Assembly (NCBI GenBank): GCA_964608315.1
Contig: CAZSNF010000001.1
Coordinates: forward strand, 1-64,000
Source: VXPQ01 sp964608315
Lineage (GTDB): Bacteria > Bacteroidota > Rhodothermia > Rhodothermales > VXPQ01
DNA length: 64,000 bases
Direction of reading: 5' to 3'
Shown: positions 43,465-51,595 of the stretch, piece by piece
Layout: each line of letters opens with the position of its first letter
Position numbering within the stretch: position 1 is the stretch's first letter
Made by a program: the position numbers and the translations under genes
Notes under the pieces: model-generated
Seen by the model: only the letters and a program-made list of their open reading frames with translations
Told to the model about the DNA's origin: nothing
Databases searched by the model: none

Positions 43465-44043
43465 ATGAGTGAGCAAAACACACTGACCCCGCAACAGATT
43501 CTTCGAAAGAAGGCTCAGGGGGAGGCCATCGGGCCGGGCGAGCAAACGCACCGCCATCGGCATATTATCGCCTTGTTGCTTGAGAATTCGATCGGCGCGC
43601 TGAATCGCGTCGTCAATCTGTTTGCTGCGCGCGGCTTCAATCTCGAAAGCGTGACGGTTGGAGAAACGGACGATCCTTCGATTTCTCGCATGACCATCGC
43701 CACCATGGGGGAAAGCCGCATCATTGCGCAGGTGAACCGGCAACTGAATCGGCTGATCGATGTGCTGGAGGTGGAGGATTTGACGTCGGAGGAATATGTC
43801 GAGCGGGAATTGTGCCTGCTGAAGGTTCTGTATACCTCGGACAATCGGGTCGAACTCCTCGACACGCTCAAGATTTTTCATGGCAAGGTCGTGGACGTCA
43901 CGACGAACACGATGACCTTTGAGATTACCGGCCCCGCCAAGAAGATCAATGCGTTTATCGGCATGATGAAGCGCTACGGCGTCGAGGAAATTGCGCGGAG
44001 CGGCCGCGTGGCCATGAAACGAGCGCTGCTTTTCGGCGATTGA
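43465..44043 (+). CDS. ilvN: Acetolactate synthase small (regulatory) subunit
   Basis: A 192-residue regulatory subunit with an N-terminal ACT domain that binds valine and confers feedback inhibition. After a 30-residue N-terminal extension the ACT strand-helix reads IIALLLENSIGALNRVVNLF followed by ARGFNLESVTVGETDD, the family hallmark. The C-terminal domain (ELCLLKVLY… ITGPAKKINAFIGMM) is complete. It is immediately downstream of ilvB and upstream of ilvC (64-nt gap). Confidence 0.96.
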   Translation: MSEQNTLTPQQILRKKAQGEAIGPGEQTHRHRHIIALLLENSIGALNRVVNLFAARGFNLESVTVGETDDPSISRMTIATMGESRIIAQVNRQLNRLIDVLEVEDLTSEEYVERELCLLKVLYTSDNRVELLDTLKIFHGKVVDVTTNTMTFEITGPAKKINAFIGMMKRYGVEEIARSGRVAMKRALLFGD

Positions 44044-44107
44044 GCCGGTTTTTCGAGCGGGCCGCGCCCGGTCCCGCATACACTACTGCAAACGAGCATA
44101 GCACACA

Positions 44108-45124
44108 ATGGGAGTAAACGTTCATTATCAGGCCAATCCCGATCTCGTCCGTTCGCAACGGGTCGCTGTCATCGGATACGGAAGCCAGGGGCACGCCCAT
44201 GCCCTGAACCTGCGCGACAGCGGCGTGGACGTGGCGGTCGGACTGCGCGAGGGGTCGTCCTCGCGCGCGGAAGCCGCCGCCAAAGGATTGCGCGTCATGA
44301 GCATTTCCGAAGCGGCCGCATGGGGGGACCTCGTGGTGTTGCTGGTGCCGGATCAGCACCAGAAGCAGGTATACGAGGAGCATATGGTCGAGCATATGAA
44401 GCCTGGCAAATCCCTCGTTTTCGGCCACGGTTTCAATATTCATTACGGGCAGATTGAGCCGCCGGAAGGCGTCGACGTGTTCATGGTGGCCCCCAAGTCT
44501 CCGGGCCATCTGGCGCGCCGGGTGTTCGAGGAGGGGAAGGGCGTACCTTGCCTGGTGGCGGTGGCGCAGGACGCTTCGGGCGCGGCGCTGGATATGGCGC
44601 TGAGCTATGCGGAAGGCATAGGCGGCATTCGGGCGGGCGTCATCGAAACAACCTTCAAGGACGAGACGGAGACCGATCTTTTCGGGGAGCAGGCCGTGCT
44701 TTGCGGGGGCGCCGAGGAGTTGATCAAGGCTGGATTCGAAACGCTGACCGGCGCGGGCTATCCGCCCGAACTGGCTTATTTCGAATGTTTGCACGAACTC
44801 AAGCTCATCGTCGATCTGATTTACGACGGCGGGCTGGAGTATATGAATTATTCGATCAGCGATACGGCGGAGTACGGCAATTACACGCGCGGCCCGCGGA
44901 TCATCGACGATTCGGCGCGCGAGCGCATGCGGGAGATTCTTGCGGAAGTGCAGGACGGGACTTTTGCGAGGGAATGGATTGCGGAGAACGAGGCAGGCGG
45001 CAAGCAGCTGCTCGCCTTGCGGAGCCGGTCCCGGGAGCATCCGATCGAACAGATCGGCAAGCGTTTGCGCGGCATGATGAGTTGGCTGCGCGGCGAACGA
45101 AACGAAGAAGCGAAAGTCGTATAA
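44108..45124 (+). CDS. ilvC: Ketol-acid reductoisomerase IlvC
   Basis: A 338-residue class I enzyme that isomerises and reduces acetohydroxy acids using NADPH and Mg2+. The Rossmann motif is VIGYGSQGHAHALNL (residues 22-36). Metal-ligand regions DETETDLFGEQAVLCGG and CLHELKLIVDLIYDGGLEYM are intact, as is YSISDTAEYG. The stop codon is followed after 2 nt by the TTG start of leuB, so the two are tightly coupled. Confidence 0.97.
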   Translation: MGVNVHYQANPDLVRSQRVAVIGYGSQGHAHALNLRDSGVDVAVGLREGSSSRAEAAAKGLRVMSISEAAAWGDLVVLLVPDQHQKQVYEEHMVEHMKPGKSLVFGHGFNIHYGQIEPPEGVDVFMVAPKSPGHLARRVFEEGKGVPCLVAVAQDASGAALDMALSYAEGIGGIRAGVIETTFKDETETDLFGEQAVLCGGAEELIKAGFETLTGAGYPPELAYFECLHELKLIVDLIYDGGLEYMNYSISDTAEYGNYTRGPRIIDDSARERMREILAEVQDGTFAREWIAENEAGGKQLLALRSRSREHPIEQIGKRLRGMMSWLRGERNEEAKVV

Positions 45125-45126
45125 CC

Positions 45127-46248
45127 TTGGCTGACCGGAAAACATATCGCGTTGCCTGTTTGCCCGGCGACGGCGTCGGGCCGGAAGTGACCCGGGAAGC
45201 GCTGCGCGTCCTTGCGTCGGCGGGCGAACGGTTTGACTTCGCCCTGGCGCATGAAGAGTTTCCTGTAGGCGGGAGCGCCATCGATGCGTTGGGCGCGCCG
45301 TTGCCGGAATCCGTCAAAACGGCCTGTCTTGCATCGGACGCCGTTCTGCTCGGCGCTGTCGGGGGACCTGCCTGGGATGCGCTGCAAGGCGATTTGCGCC
45401 CGGAGGCCGGTTTGCTGGCGTTGCGCAAGGCGCTGGGCGCGTACGCGAACCTGCGTCCGGTGGCGGTGCCGGATTTTCTGGCGGGCGCCTCGCCGCTCAG
45501 GCGGGATGTGGTGGCGGGCACGGATATGATGATTGTGCGCGAACTGACCGGCGGCATTTATTTTTCGGGCCCGAAAGGAGTAGTCGAGGGAACGCAGGGC
45601 CGAGAAGCGCGCAACACGATGCGCTATTCGGAAGCGGAGATAGCACGGATTGCACGGGTGGCGTTTGCCTGGGCGCGCCGTCGCCGGGGCAGGGTAACGT
45701 CCGTGGACAAGGCCAATGTGCTGGAGGTGTCGCAGCTCTGGCGGGCGGTAGTGACCCGGGTGCGCGACGCGGACTATCCCGATGTGGAACTGGAGCATTT
45801 GTATATCGATAACGCGGCCATGCAGATTGTGCGCCGCCCGTCGGATTTCGATGTGGTGGTTACGGCGAACCTGTTCGGCGACATCCTTTCCGATCTGGCC
45901 GCCACGTTGCCGGGTTCGCTGGGCCTGTTGCCGTCGGCTTCGGTGGGCGGTTCCACCGGGCTGTTCGAGCCTGTGCACGGCAGCGCTCCGGATATTGCCG
46001 GGCAGGGCAAGGCGAATCCCGCGGCGGCCATACTGAGCGCCGCCATGATGCTGGAACAGTGGGGCGAGGCGGGCGCGGCCCGGGCGATTCGGCGCGCCGT
46101 GAACGAAACGCTGGCCGAGGGCGTGCGCACGGCAGATATGCAAGAAGCCGGTTGCCGGGTTGTGTCTACCGGGGAGATGGGCGACCGCATCGCTTCCCGC
46201 GTACGGCAGGAGGCGGGCCGGGAGCAGCCCGTGGAGGCGGCGGCATGA
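45127..46248 (+). CDS. leuB: 3-isopropylmalate dehydrogenase LeuB, TTG start
   Basis: A 373-residue β-decarboxylating dehydrogenase that oxidises 3-isopropylmalate with NAD+ in leucine synthesis. It opens with YRVACLPGDGVGPEV and contains the substrate-helix region GLLALRKALGAYANLRPV, RELTGGIYF, VTSVDKANVLE and the cofactor loop EPVHGSAPDIAGQGKANP. No in-frame ATG exists near the true N-terminus; TTG at 45127 gives the expected length and lies 2 nt after ilvC. The usual GER/DEA-type loop reads VVEGTQGREARNTM, a minor variation. Its stop overlaps a 44-codon reading frame by ATGA. Confidence 0.93.
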   Translation: MADRKTYRVACLPGDGVGPEVTREALRVLASAGERFDFALAHEEFPVGGSAIDALGAPLPESVKTACLASDAVLLGAVGGPAWDALQGDLRPEAGLLALRKALGAYANLRPVAVPDFLAGASPLRRDVVAGTDMMIVRELTGGIYFSGPKGVVEGTQGREARNTMRYSEAEIARIARVAFAWARRRRGRVTSVDKANVLEVSQLWRAVVTRVRDADYPDVELEHLYIDNAAMQIVRRPSDFDVVVTANLFGDILSDLAATLPGSLGLLPSASVGGSTGLFEPVHGSAPDIAGQGKANPAAAILSAAMMLEQWGEAGAARAIRRAVNETLAEGVRTADMQEAGCRVVSTGEMGDRIASRVRQEAGREQPVEAAA

Positions 46249-46379
46249 CGCGCCCTGAAATACATAGCATTCTCCCCGATTTTCTTCGACTTGCAAGGCG
46301 CCCGACGCGATATGTACAGGACGAAATGGGTTCGTCGGCGTATCGGGCGCGTACGATTGTTTCCGTACTCCACTTGTAA
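46245..46379 (+). CDS. 44-residue ORF between leuB and leuA
   Basis: A short frame starting at an ATG that overlaps the leuB stop (ATGA) and ending 24 nt before leuA. It is basic with a hydrophobic end (RTIVSVLHL). I recognise no family. The tight coupling suggests it is at least translated; the closing run of Ile/Val/Leu codons would fit a second, leuA-proximal leader, but the run is short. It could equally be a remnant. Confidence 0.35.
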   Translation: MTRPEIHSILPDFLRLARRPTRYVQDEMGSSAYRARTIVSVLHL

Positions 46380-46403
46380 AAGAACCGTCGAGAAAATTTC
46401 CCC

Positions 46404-48014
46404 ATGAAAGACAAGGTAACCATATTCGATACGACATTGCGCGACGGCGAACAGGCGCCGGGCGCATCCATGACGATTCACGAGAAGGTCCGCATTGCGC
46501 GGCAACTCGTGAAGCTCAACGTGGACGTGATTGAGGCCGGATTTCCGATTTCGTCTCCGGCCCAGTTCGAGGCTGTGGCAAGCATCGTGCGCGATGTGCA
46601 GGGACCTGTGATTTGCGCGCTTGCCCGCGCGCTCGAAAACGACGTGCATGCGGCGGGCAAGTCGCTGGCCGGGGGCAAACGGACGCGGATTCATACGTTT
46701 ATCGCTACGAGCGACATTCACATAGACGCCAAGTTCGGCAGCGACCGATACGGCGCGACGCTTGCCGGGAAGCGGCAGAGCGTGGTGCGGATGGCTCGCG
46801 AGGCGGTCCAGTTGGCGAAAACCTATACCGACGATATAGAGTTCAGCACGGAGGACGCCGGCCGCACGGATCACGGGTTTTTGTGCGAGGTGATCGCCGC
46901 CGCGATAGAGGAGGGCGCCACCACCGTAAACATTCCGGATACGACCGGCTATTGTACGCCTTCCGAATATGCGCGCATGTTCGAGGCGGTTCGCAAGGGC
47001 GTGCGGGCGGCGAAGAAAGTAGCCCTCTCAACCCACTGCCATGACGATCTTGGTTTCGCCGTGGCCAATTCCATTGCCGCCGTGGGCGCGGGCGCCCGAC
47101 AGGTCGAGTGCACGATCAACGGTATTGGCGAGCGGGCGGGCAATGCTGCGCTGGAGGAAGTGGTGATGGCGCTGCGCGTTCGGGGCGAACAATTCGGGGT
47201 GGATACGGACATTGAGGCCACGCACCTTACGGAAACGAGCCGCATAGTGTCTGTGGCGACGGGATTTCCGGTGCCGCCGAACAAGGCGATCGTGGGCCGC
47301 AACGCTTTCAGTCATGAAGCAGGCATTCATCAGCACGGGGTGTTGAAGCGGCGAGATACGTACGAAATCATGCAGGCGGAGGATGTGGGCCAGACGAGCG
47401 AGCAGATACGCCTGGGCCGGCATTCCGGACGCCACGGTTTTTTCAGTCGCCTGAAGCGGATGGGTTTGCATGTGGAGGAAGCCCGCAAGGATAGTCTCTA
47501 CAAGCTGTTCGTTCGGCTTGCGGATCGCAAGAAAGAAATCCACGATGCGGATCTGATTCACCTTGTTCAGGGAAATGCGGAACATGCTGTCTTGCAGCAT
47601 TACCGGCTTGATCATCTGTCCGTGACGGTCGTCACTGGCGCGCGGCCGAAGGCGGAAGTCTCGGTGTTCAATGTGGCTTCCGAAGAGTCGATGACTGCGA
47701 AAGCTACCGGCGACGGGCCTGTGGATGCGGTGTACCGGGCCATCAATCATGCGCTGGGCAGTTCGCGCAAACTGGAGAGTTATTCTATTCGATCCGTTTC
47801 CGAGGGGGCCGGCGCGATTGGCGAAGTCACCGTGCTCGTCCGGGAAAGCGGAGCCTTTTTCAGAGGACAGGCGCAAAACACCGACGTGATCCGCGCTTCT
47901 GCGGACGCCTATGTCGATGCGCTCAACAACCTCGAAACCTGGCGATCCGACGAAGAGAATATGACCTTTGTCGGCAATGGCATCATGAGCTCGTTCGAAG
48001 GAGGCGCAGCATGA
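46404..48014 (+). CDS. leuA: 2-isopropylmalate synthase LeuA
   Basis: A 536-residue DRE-TIM metallolyase that condenses acetyl-CoA with 2-ketoisovalerate, the committed step to leucine. The N-terminal signature FDTTLRDGEQAPGASM, the STHCHDDLGFAVANS metal site and NAVGRNAFSHEAGIHQHGVL-like segments (here IVGRNAFSHEAGIHQHGV) are present. The C-terminal LeuA regulatory dimer domain (from about residue 390) is retained, so leucine feedback is expected. The stop overlaps the leuC start by ATGA. Confidence 0.96.
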   Translation: MKDKVTIFDTTLRDGEQAPGASMTIHEKVRIARQLVKLNVDVIEAGFPISSPAQFEAVASIVRDVQGPVICALARALENDVHAAGKSLAGGKRTRIHTFIATSDIHIDAKFGSDRYGATLAGKRQSVVRMAREAVQLAKTYTDDIEFSTEDAGRTDHGFLCEVIAAAIEEGATTVNIPDTTGYCTPSEYARMFEAVRKGVRAAKKVALSTHCHDDLGFAVANSIAAVGAGARQVECTINGIGERAGNAALEEVVMALRVRGEQFGVDTDIEATHLTETSRIVSVATGFPVPPNKAIVGRNAFSHEAGIHQHGVLKRRDTYEIMQAEDVGQTSEQIRLGRHSGRHGFFSRLKRMGLHVEEARKDSLYKLFVRLADRKKEIHDADLIHLVQGNAEHAVLQHYRLDHLSVTVVTGARPKAEVSVFNVASEESMTAKATGDGPVDAVYRAINHALGSSRKLESYSIRSVSEGAGAIGEVTVLVRESGAFFRGQAQNTDVIRASADAYVDALNNLETWRSDEENMTFVGNGIMSSFEGGAA

Positions 48015-49303
48015 CGATTACGGAAAAAATACTGGCGCGGCATGCAGGGCGGGACCGCGTGGCGCCCGGCGACAACATCTGGGTAGACGTAGATATCCTG
48101 ATGACCCACGACGTGTGCGGTCCCCCGACCATCGATATTTTCCGCCGCGAATTCGGCGCCGACGCGGCGCCGTGGGACAAGGAAAAGCTGGTGATCATTC
48201 CCGATCACTACATTTTTACGAAAAACCACCACGCAAACCGGAACGTGGAATTGCTTCGGGTCTTCGCCGCCGAGCACGACCTCCCGTACTACTACGACCC
48301 GGGCACCCCGAACTACAAGGGGGTATGTCACATGGCGCTGGCCGAGGAAGGATTCAATTTGCCGGGTTCCCTGCTGATCGGCACGGACAGCCACACCTGC
48401 ACTTCCGGCGCGTTCGGGATGTTTTCGACCGGCGTGGGGAATACGGACGCGGCGCTCATCATGGGAACCGGGAAAATATGGCTCAAAGTCCCCGAAACGA
48501 TGCGATTCGTGTTCGAGGGGGCGTTGCCGCCGTACCTTATGGCCAAGGACCTCATCCTTCAGGTTATCGGCGACATAGGGACGGACGGGGGCACCTACCG
48601 CGCTCTCGAGTTCGATGGGGAAGCGGCGTACGACTTGCCGGTGCACGAGCGCATGACGCTGACGAACATGGCGATTGAGGCGGGAGGCAAGAACGGGATC
48701 ATTCCCCCGGACGAAAAAACCTTCGAATATGTTCGGGAGCGCACCGACAGGGCGTTTGAGCCGGCGTACGGCGATCCCGACGCCCGCTATCATTCGGTCC
48801 GGCGTTATCGCGTCGAGGAGATTGAGCCGCTTGTGGCCAAACCGCACAGCCCGGACAATCGGGCGACTGTGTCGGAAGTCGCCGGGACGCGCCTGGACCG
48901 GGCGTACGTGGGCAGCTGCACGGGCGGCAAGCTGGAAGATTTCGTGGCCGCGGCGAGCATCCTGCGGGGACAAGAGGTTGCAATCGATACCTACATCGTG
49001 CCCGCGACGACCTGGATTGGCGAGCAGCTGCATACGACCCGGGTCGAAGGCGATACCTTGTACGAAATTTTCGAGCGGTCCGGGTGCAAACTGGGGCAGG
49101 CCTCCTGTGCGGCGTGTCTTGGCGGTCCGTCGGATACGTTCGGCAGGACGCATGGCTCGGAGGTCGTGATTTCCACCACGAACCGGAATTTCCCCGGACG
49201 CATGGGCAGCAAGCAGGCTTCGGTCTATCTGGCGTCCCCGTATACGGTGGCGGCGTCGGCGCTTTCCGGAACGATTACGGATCCTCGCGAGGTACTGGTA
49301 TGA
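48011..49303 (+). CDS. leuC: 3-isopropylmalate dehydratase large subunit LeuC
   Basis: A 430-residue aconitase-family protein that with LeuD isomerises 2- to 3-isopropylmalate. [4Fe-4S] ligands are in GSCTGGK (first Cys, about residue 299) and CAACLGG (the Cys pair, about 359-362). The substrate motif GTDSHTCTSGAFG is intact. At 430 residues it is the shorter LeuC2/HacA-like type rather than the roughly 466-residue enterobacterial form. It is joined by 4-base overlaps to both leuA and leuD. Confidence 0.95.
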   Translation: MTITEKILARHAGRDRVAPGDNIWVDVDILMTHDVCGPPTIDIFRREFGADAAPWDKEKLVIIPDHYIFTKNHHANRNVELLRVFAAEHDLPYYYDPGTPNYKGVCHMALAEEGFNLPGSLLIGTDSHTCTSGAFGMFSTGVGNTDAALIMGTGKIWLKVPETMRFVFEGALPPYLMAKDLILQVIGDIGTDGGTYRALEFDGEAAYDLPVHERMTLTNMAIEAGGKNGIIPPDEKTFEYVRERTDRAFEPAYGDPDARYHSVRRYRVEEIEPLVAKPHSPDNRATVSEVAGTRLDRAYVGSCTGGKLEDFVAAASILRGQEVAIDTYIVPATTWIGEQLHTTRVEGDTLYEIFERSGCKLGQASCAACLGGPSDTFGRTHGSEVVISTTNRNFPGRMGSKQASVYLASPYTVAASALSGTITDPREVLV

Positions 49304-49863
49304 AAAAAATCATTGCAGGCGCGGCCTACGTAGTGGGCGACGCCATCGATACGGACCAGATTATTCCGGCGGAGCACCTGGTGTACAGCCTGTCCGACCC
49401 GGAGGAGCGCAAATATTACGGGCGCCATGCGCTCAGCGGCGTTCCACAGGGCCAGCAAGGACTGCCTTACGGCGATCGCGCGTTTACCGAGCCGGATGCG
49501 TTTCGGAGCGATTATGCGATCGTGGTGGGCGGCTCGAATTTTGGATGCGGTTCTTCGCGGGAGCATGCGCCGTTCGCCTTGCAGGAAGCCGGCTGCGTGG
49601 CGGTGGCGGCCGAGAGTTACGCCCGGATTTTTTATCGCAATGCGGTGGATGGGGGTTTTATCGTTCCCTTCGAATCCATAGAGCGGCTGGTCGAGCGGGT
49701 GCGCACGGGCGACCAACTCGAAATCGATACGTCGCTCGGCAAACTTTCCAACCGCACGACAGGCGAGGAGTTTTTGCTCAAGCCGCTTGGCGATGTGGCG
49801 GATATACTGAAGGCGGGCAATGTGTTCGAGTTTGCGCGCCAGGCCGGATTCATGCCCGCCTGA
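49300..49863 (+). CDS. leuD: 3-isopropylmalate dehydratase small subunit LeuD
   Basis: A 187-residue swivel-domain partner of LeuC. Family features are DAIDTDQIIPAEHL near the N-terminus, GGSNFGCGSSREHAPFAL carrying the substrate-binding Ser-Arg, and SYARIFYRNAVDGG. The ATG overlaps the leuC stop (ATGA). Size and motifs match the short LeuD that pairs with LeuC2. Confidence 0.95.
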   Translation: MKKIIAGAAYVVGDAIDTDQIIPAEHLVYSLSDPEERKYYGRHALSGVPQGQQGLPYGDRAFTEPDAFRSDYAIVVGGSNFGCGSSREHAPFALQEAGCVAVAAESYARIFYRNAVDGGFIVPFESIERLVERVRTGDQLEIDTSLGKLSNRTTGEEFLLKPLGDVADILKAGNVFEFARQAGFMPA

Positions 49864-49927
49864 CATATGGCCTGTTGACTTAAAGAAAACCCGCCCGACG
49901 CCTTCGGGCTTTTCGCGGCGGTCCCCC

Positions 49928-51574
49928 ATGGATCCAACGAACGCCTCTATGCCAGCACATGCCGACGGATCGGTTCTTGTGGAGCTCTTTGACACGACGC
50001 TTCGCGACGGTACTCAGGGCGAACATGTTTCGCTGACGGCCCGCGACAAATTGCGGATCGCAAAACGTCTCGACCGCTTTGGCGTTGACATTATCGAAGG
50101 CGGATGGCCCGGTTCGAATCCGAAAGACCAGGAATTTTTCGAACTGGCGCGGGACATGGAATGGATGCAGGCGCGCATTTGCGCTTTCGGGTCTACGCGC
50201 CGCGTACAGTATGCCCCCGAAGACGATCCCAACCTGGGGGCCATGCTTGCTGCGGGTACGCCCGTGGTTTCCCTGTTCGGAAAAAGCTGGACGCTGCATG
50301 TGGAAGTGGCCCTGGGCGTGACGCGGGACGAAAACCTGGACCTGATTCGCTCTTCTGTGGCGTACCTGAAGGCGCATGGCAAGCATGTGGTGTACGACGC
50401 CGAACATTTTTTCGACGGGTACCTGAATGATCGCGTCTATGCGCTGGAAACGCTCGCGGCGGCTGCCGAGGCGGGCGCGGACGTGCTGGCGCTGTGCGAT
50501 ACGAACGGCGGCACGTTGCCCGATACGCTGGAGCGGGTCGTTCGGGACGTGGCGGGCCGGTTCGAGACGGACCTTGGCATTCATGCGCATAACGACGCCG
50601 GATGCGCCGCGGCCAATTCGTTCGTGGCGGTGCAGGCGGGGGCCCGGCACGTGCAGGGGACGATCAACGGCATCGGAGAGCGATGCGGCAATGCGGATCT
50701 GACGACCATCGTGCCCGGACTCCAGCTCAAACTGGGGTATACGTGCGTTCCGCCGGATCGGTTGCGGGAAATCACGGACCTTTCGCATTTCGTGTACGAG
50801 GTGGCGAACCTCGACCCGGTAGACCGGGCGGCGTATGTAGGGCGGAGCGCTTTCGCCCATAAGGGAGGCATTCATGTATCGGCGGTCATGAAAGACCCTG
50901 CCGCCTACGAGCACCTCGCGCCCGAAGAAATCGGCAACAAGCGTCGGGTGCTCTTGTCCGACTTGTCCGGGCGCAGCAACATACGCTACAAGGCGGAGGA
51001 ACTGGGCCTTGATCTCGACCAGGCCGACGATGCGGCCCGCGCCGTGAAGCGCATCAAGGACCTTGAGCATCTTGGCTACGAATTCGAGGGGGCCGAAGCC
51101 TCGTTCGAGTTGTTGCTGCGACAGATCCAGGGCGAGGAAACCGAGTTTTTTTCTCTGGAGCGTCTCCGGGTTCAGAGCGAGCTCAGCGACGAGGGCGCGG
51201 ACGCTACCCAGGCGACGGTCGCCTTGCGCGTCAATGGCCGCAGGGAATTGCTCGTGGCCGAAGGCGTGGGGCCCGTCGATGCATTGTCGAATGCCTTGCG
51301 CGGAGTGCTTATCGCGTTTTACCCGAGTCTTGCCGAGGTGCAGCTTGCGGATTACAAGGTGCGCGTGGTGAGCCCGGAGGACGGCACGGCGGCGTATGTA
51401 CGCGTGCTCATAGAACATATGAACGGAAACGAGACCTGGAATACCGTGGGCGTTTCCACCAATATTCTCGAAGCCAGCTGGCAGGCTATCGCCGACGGCA
51501 TCCGGTATGCGTTGATGCGCGCAGGAGCTCAGCCGATCCGTTCGATGAAAGAAGCCTTTGCTTCGCTGGATTGA
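49928..51574 (+). CDS. cimA: (R)-citramalate synthase CimA
   Basis: A 548-residue DRE-TIM enzyme that condenses acetyl-CoA with pyruvate to citramalate, the entry to threonine-independent isoleucine synthesis; LeuCD and LeuB then convert citramalate to 2-ketobutyrate. The start ELFDTTLRDGTQGEHVSLTA and GGWPGSNPKDQEFF are characteristic of the TIGR00977-type citramalate synthases and differ from LeuA (DGEQAPG). HAHNDAGCAAANS is the metal site, and a C-terminal regulatory domain is present. The placement directly after leuCD fits its use of the same downstream enzymes. No threonine deaminase gene lies in the window. Confidence 0.93.
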   Translation: MDPTNASMPAHADGSVLVELFDTTLRDGTQGEHVSLTARDKLRIAKRLDRFGVDIIEGGWPGSNPKDQEFFELARDMEWMQARICAFGSTRRVQYAPEDDPNLGAMLAAGTPVVSLFGKSWTLHVEVALGVTRDENLDLIRSSVAYLKAHGKHVVYDAEHFFDGYLNDRVYALETLAAAAEAGADVLALCDTNGGTLPDTLERVVRDVAGRFETDLGIHAHNDAGCAAANSFVAVQAGARHVQGTINGIGERCGNADLTTIVPGLQLKLGYTCVPPDRLREITDLSHFVYEVANLDPVDRAAYVGRSAFAHKGGIHVSAVMKDPAAYEHLAPEEIGNKRRVLLSDLSGRSNIRYKAEELGLDLDQADDAARAVKRIKDLEHLGYEFEGAEASFELLLRQIQGEETEFFSLERLRVQSELSDEGADATQATVALRVNGRRELLVAEGVGPVDALSNALRGVLIAFYPSLAEVQLADYKVRVVSPEDGTAAYVRVLIEHMNGNETWNTVGVSTNILEASWQAIADGIRYALMRAGAQPIRSMKEAFASLD

Positions 51575-51595
51575 GGAAGGACGAAGTACGGACTT

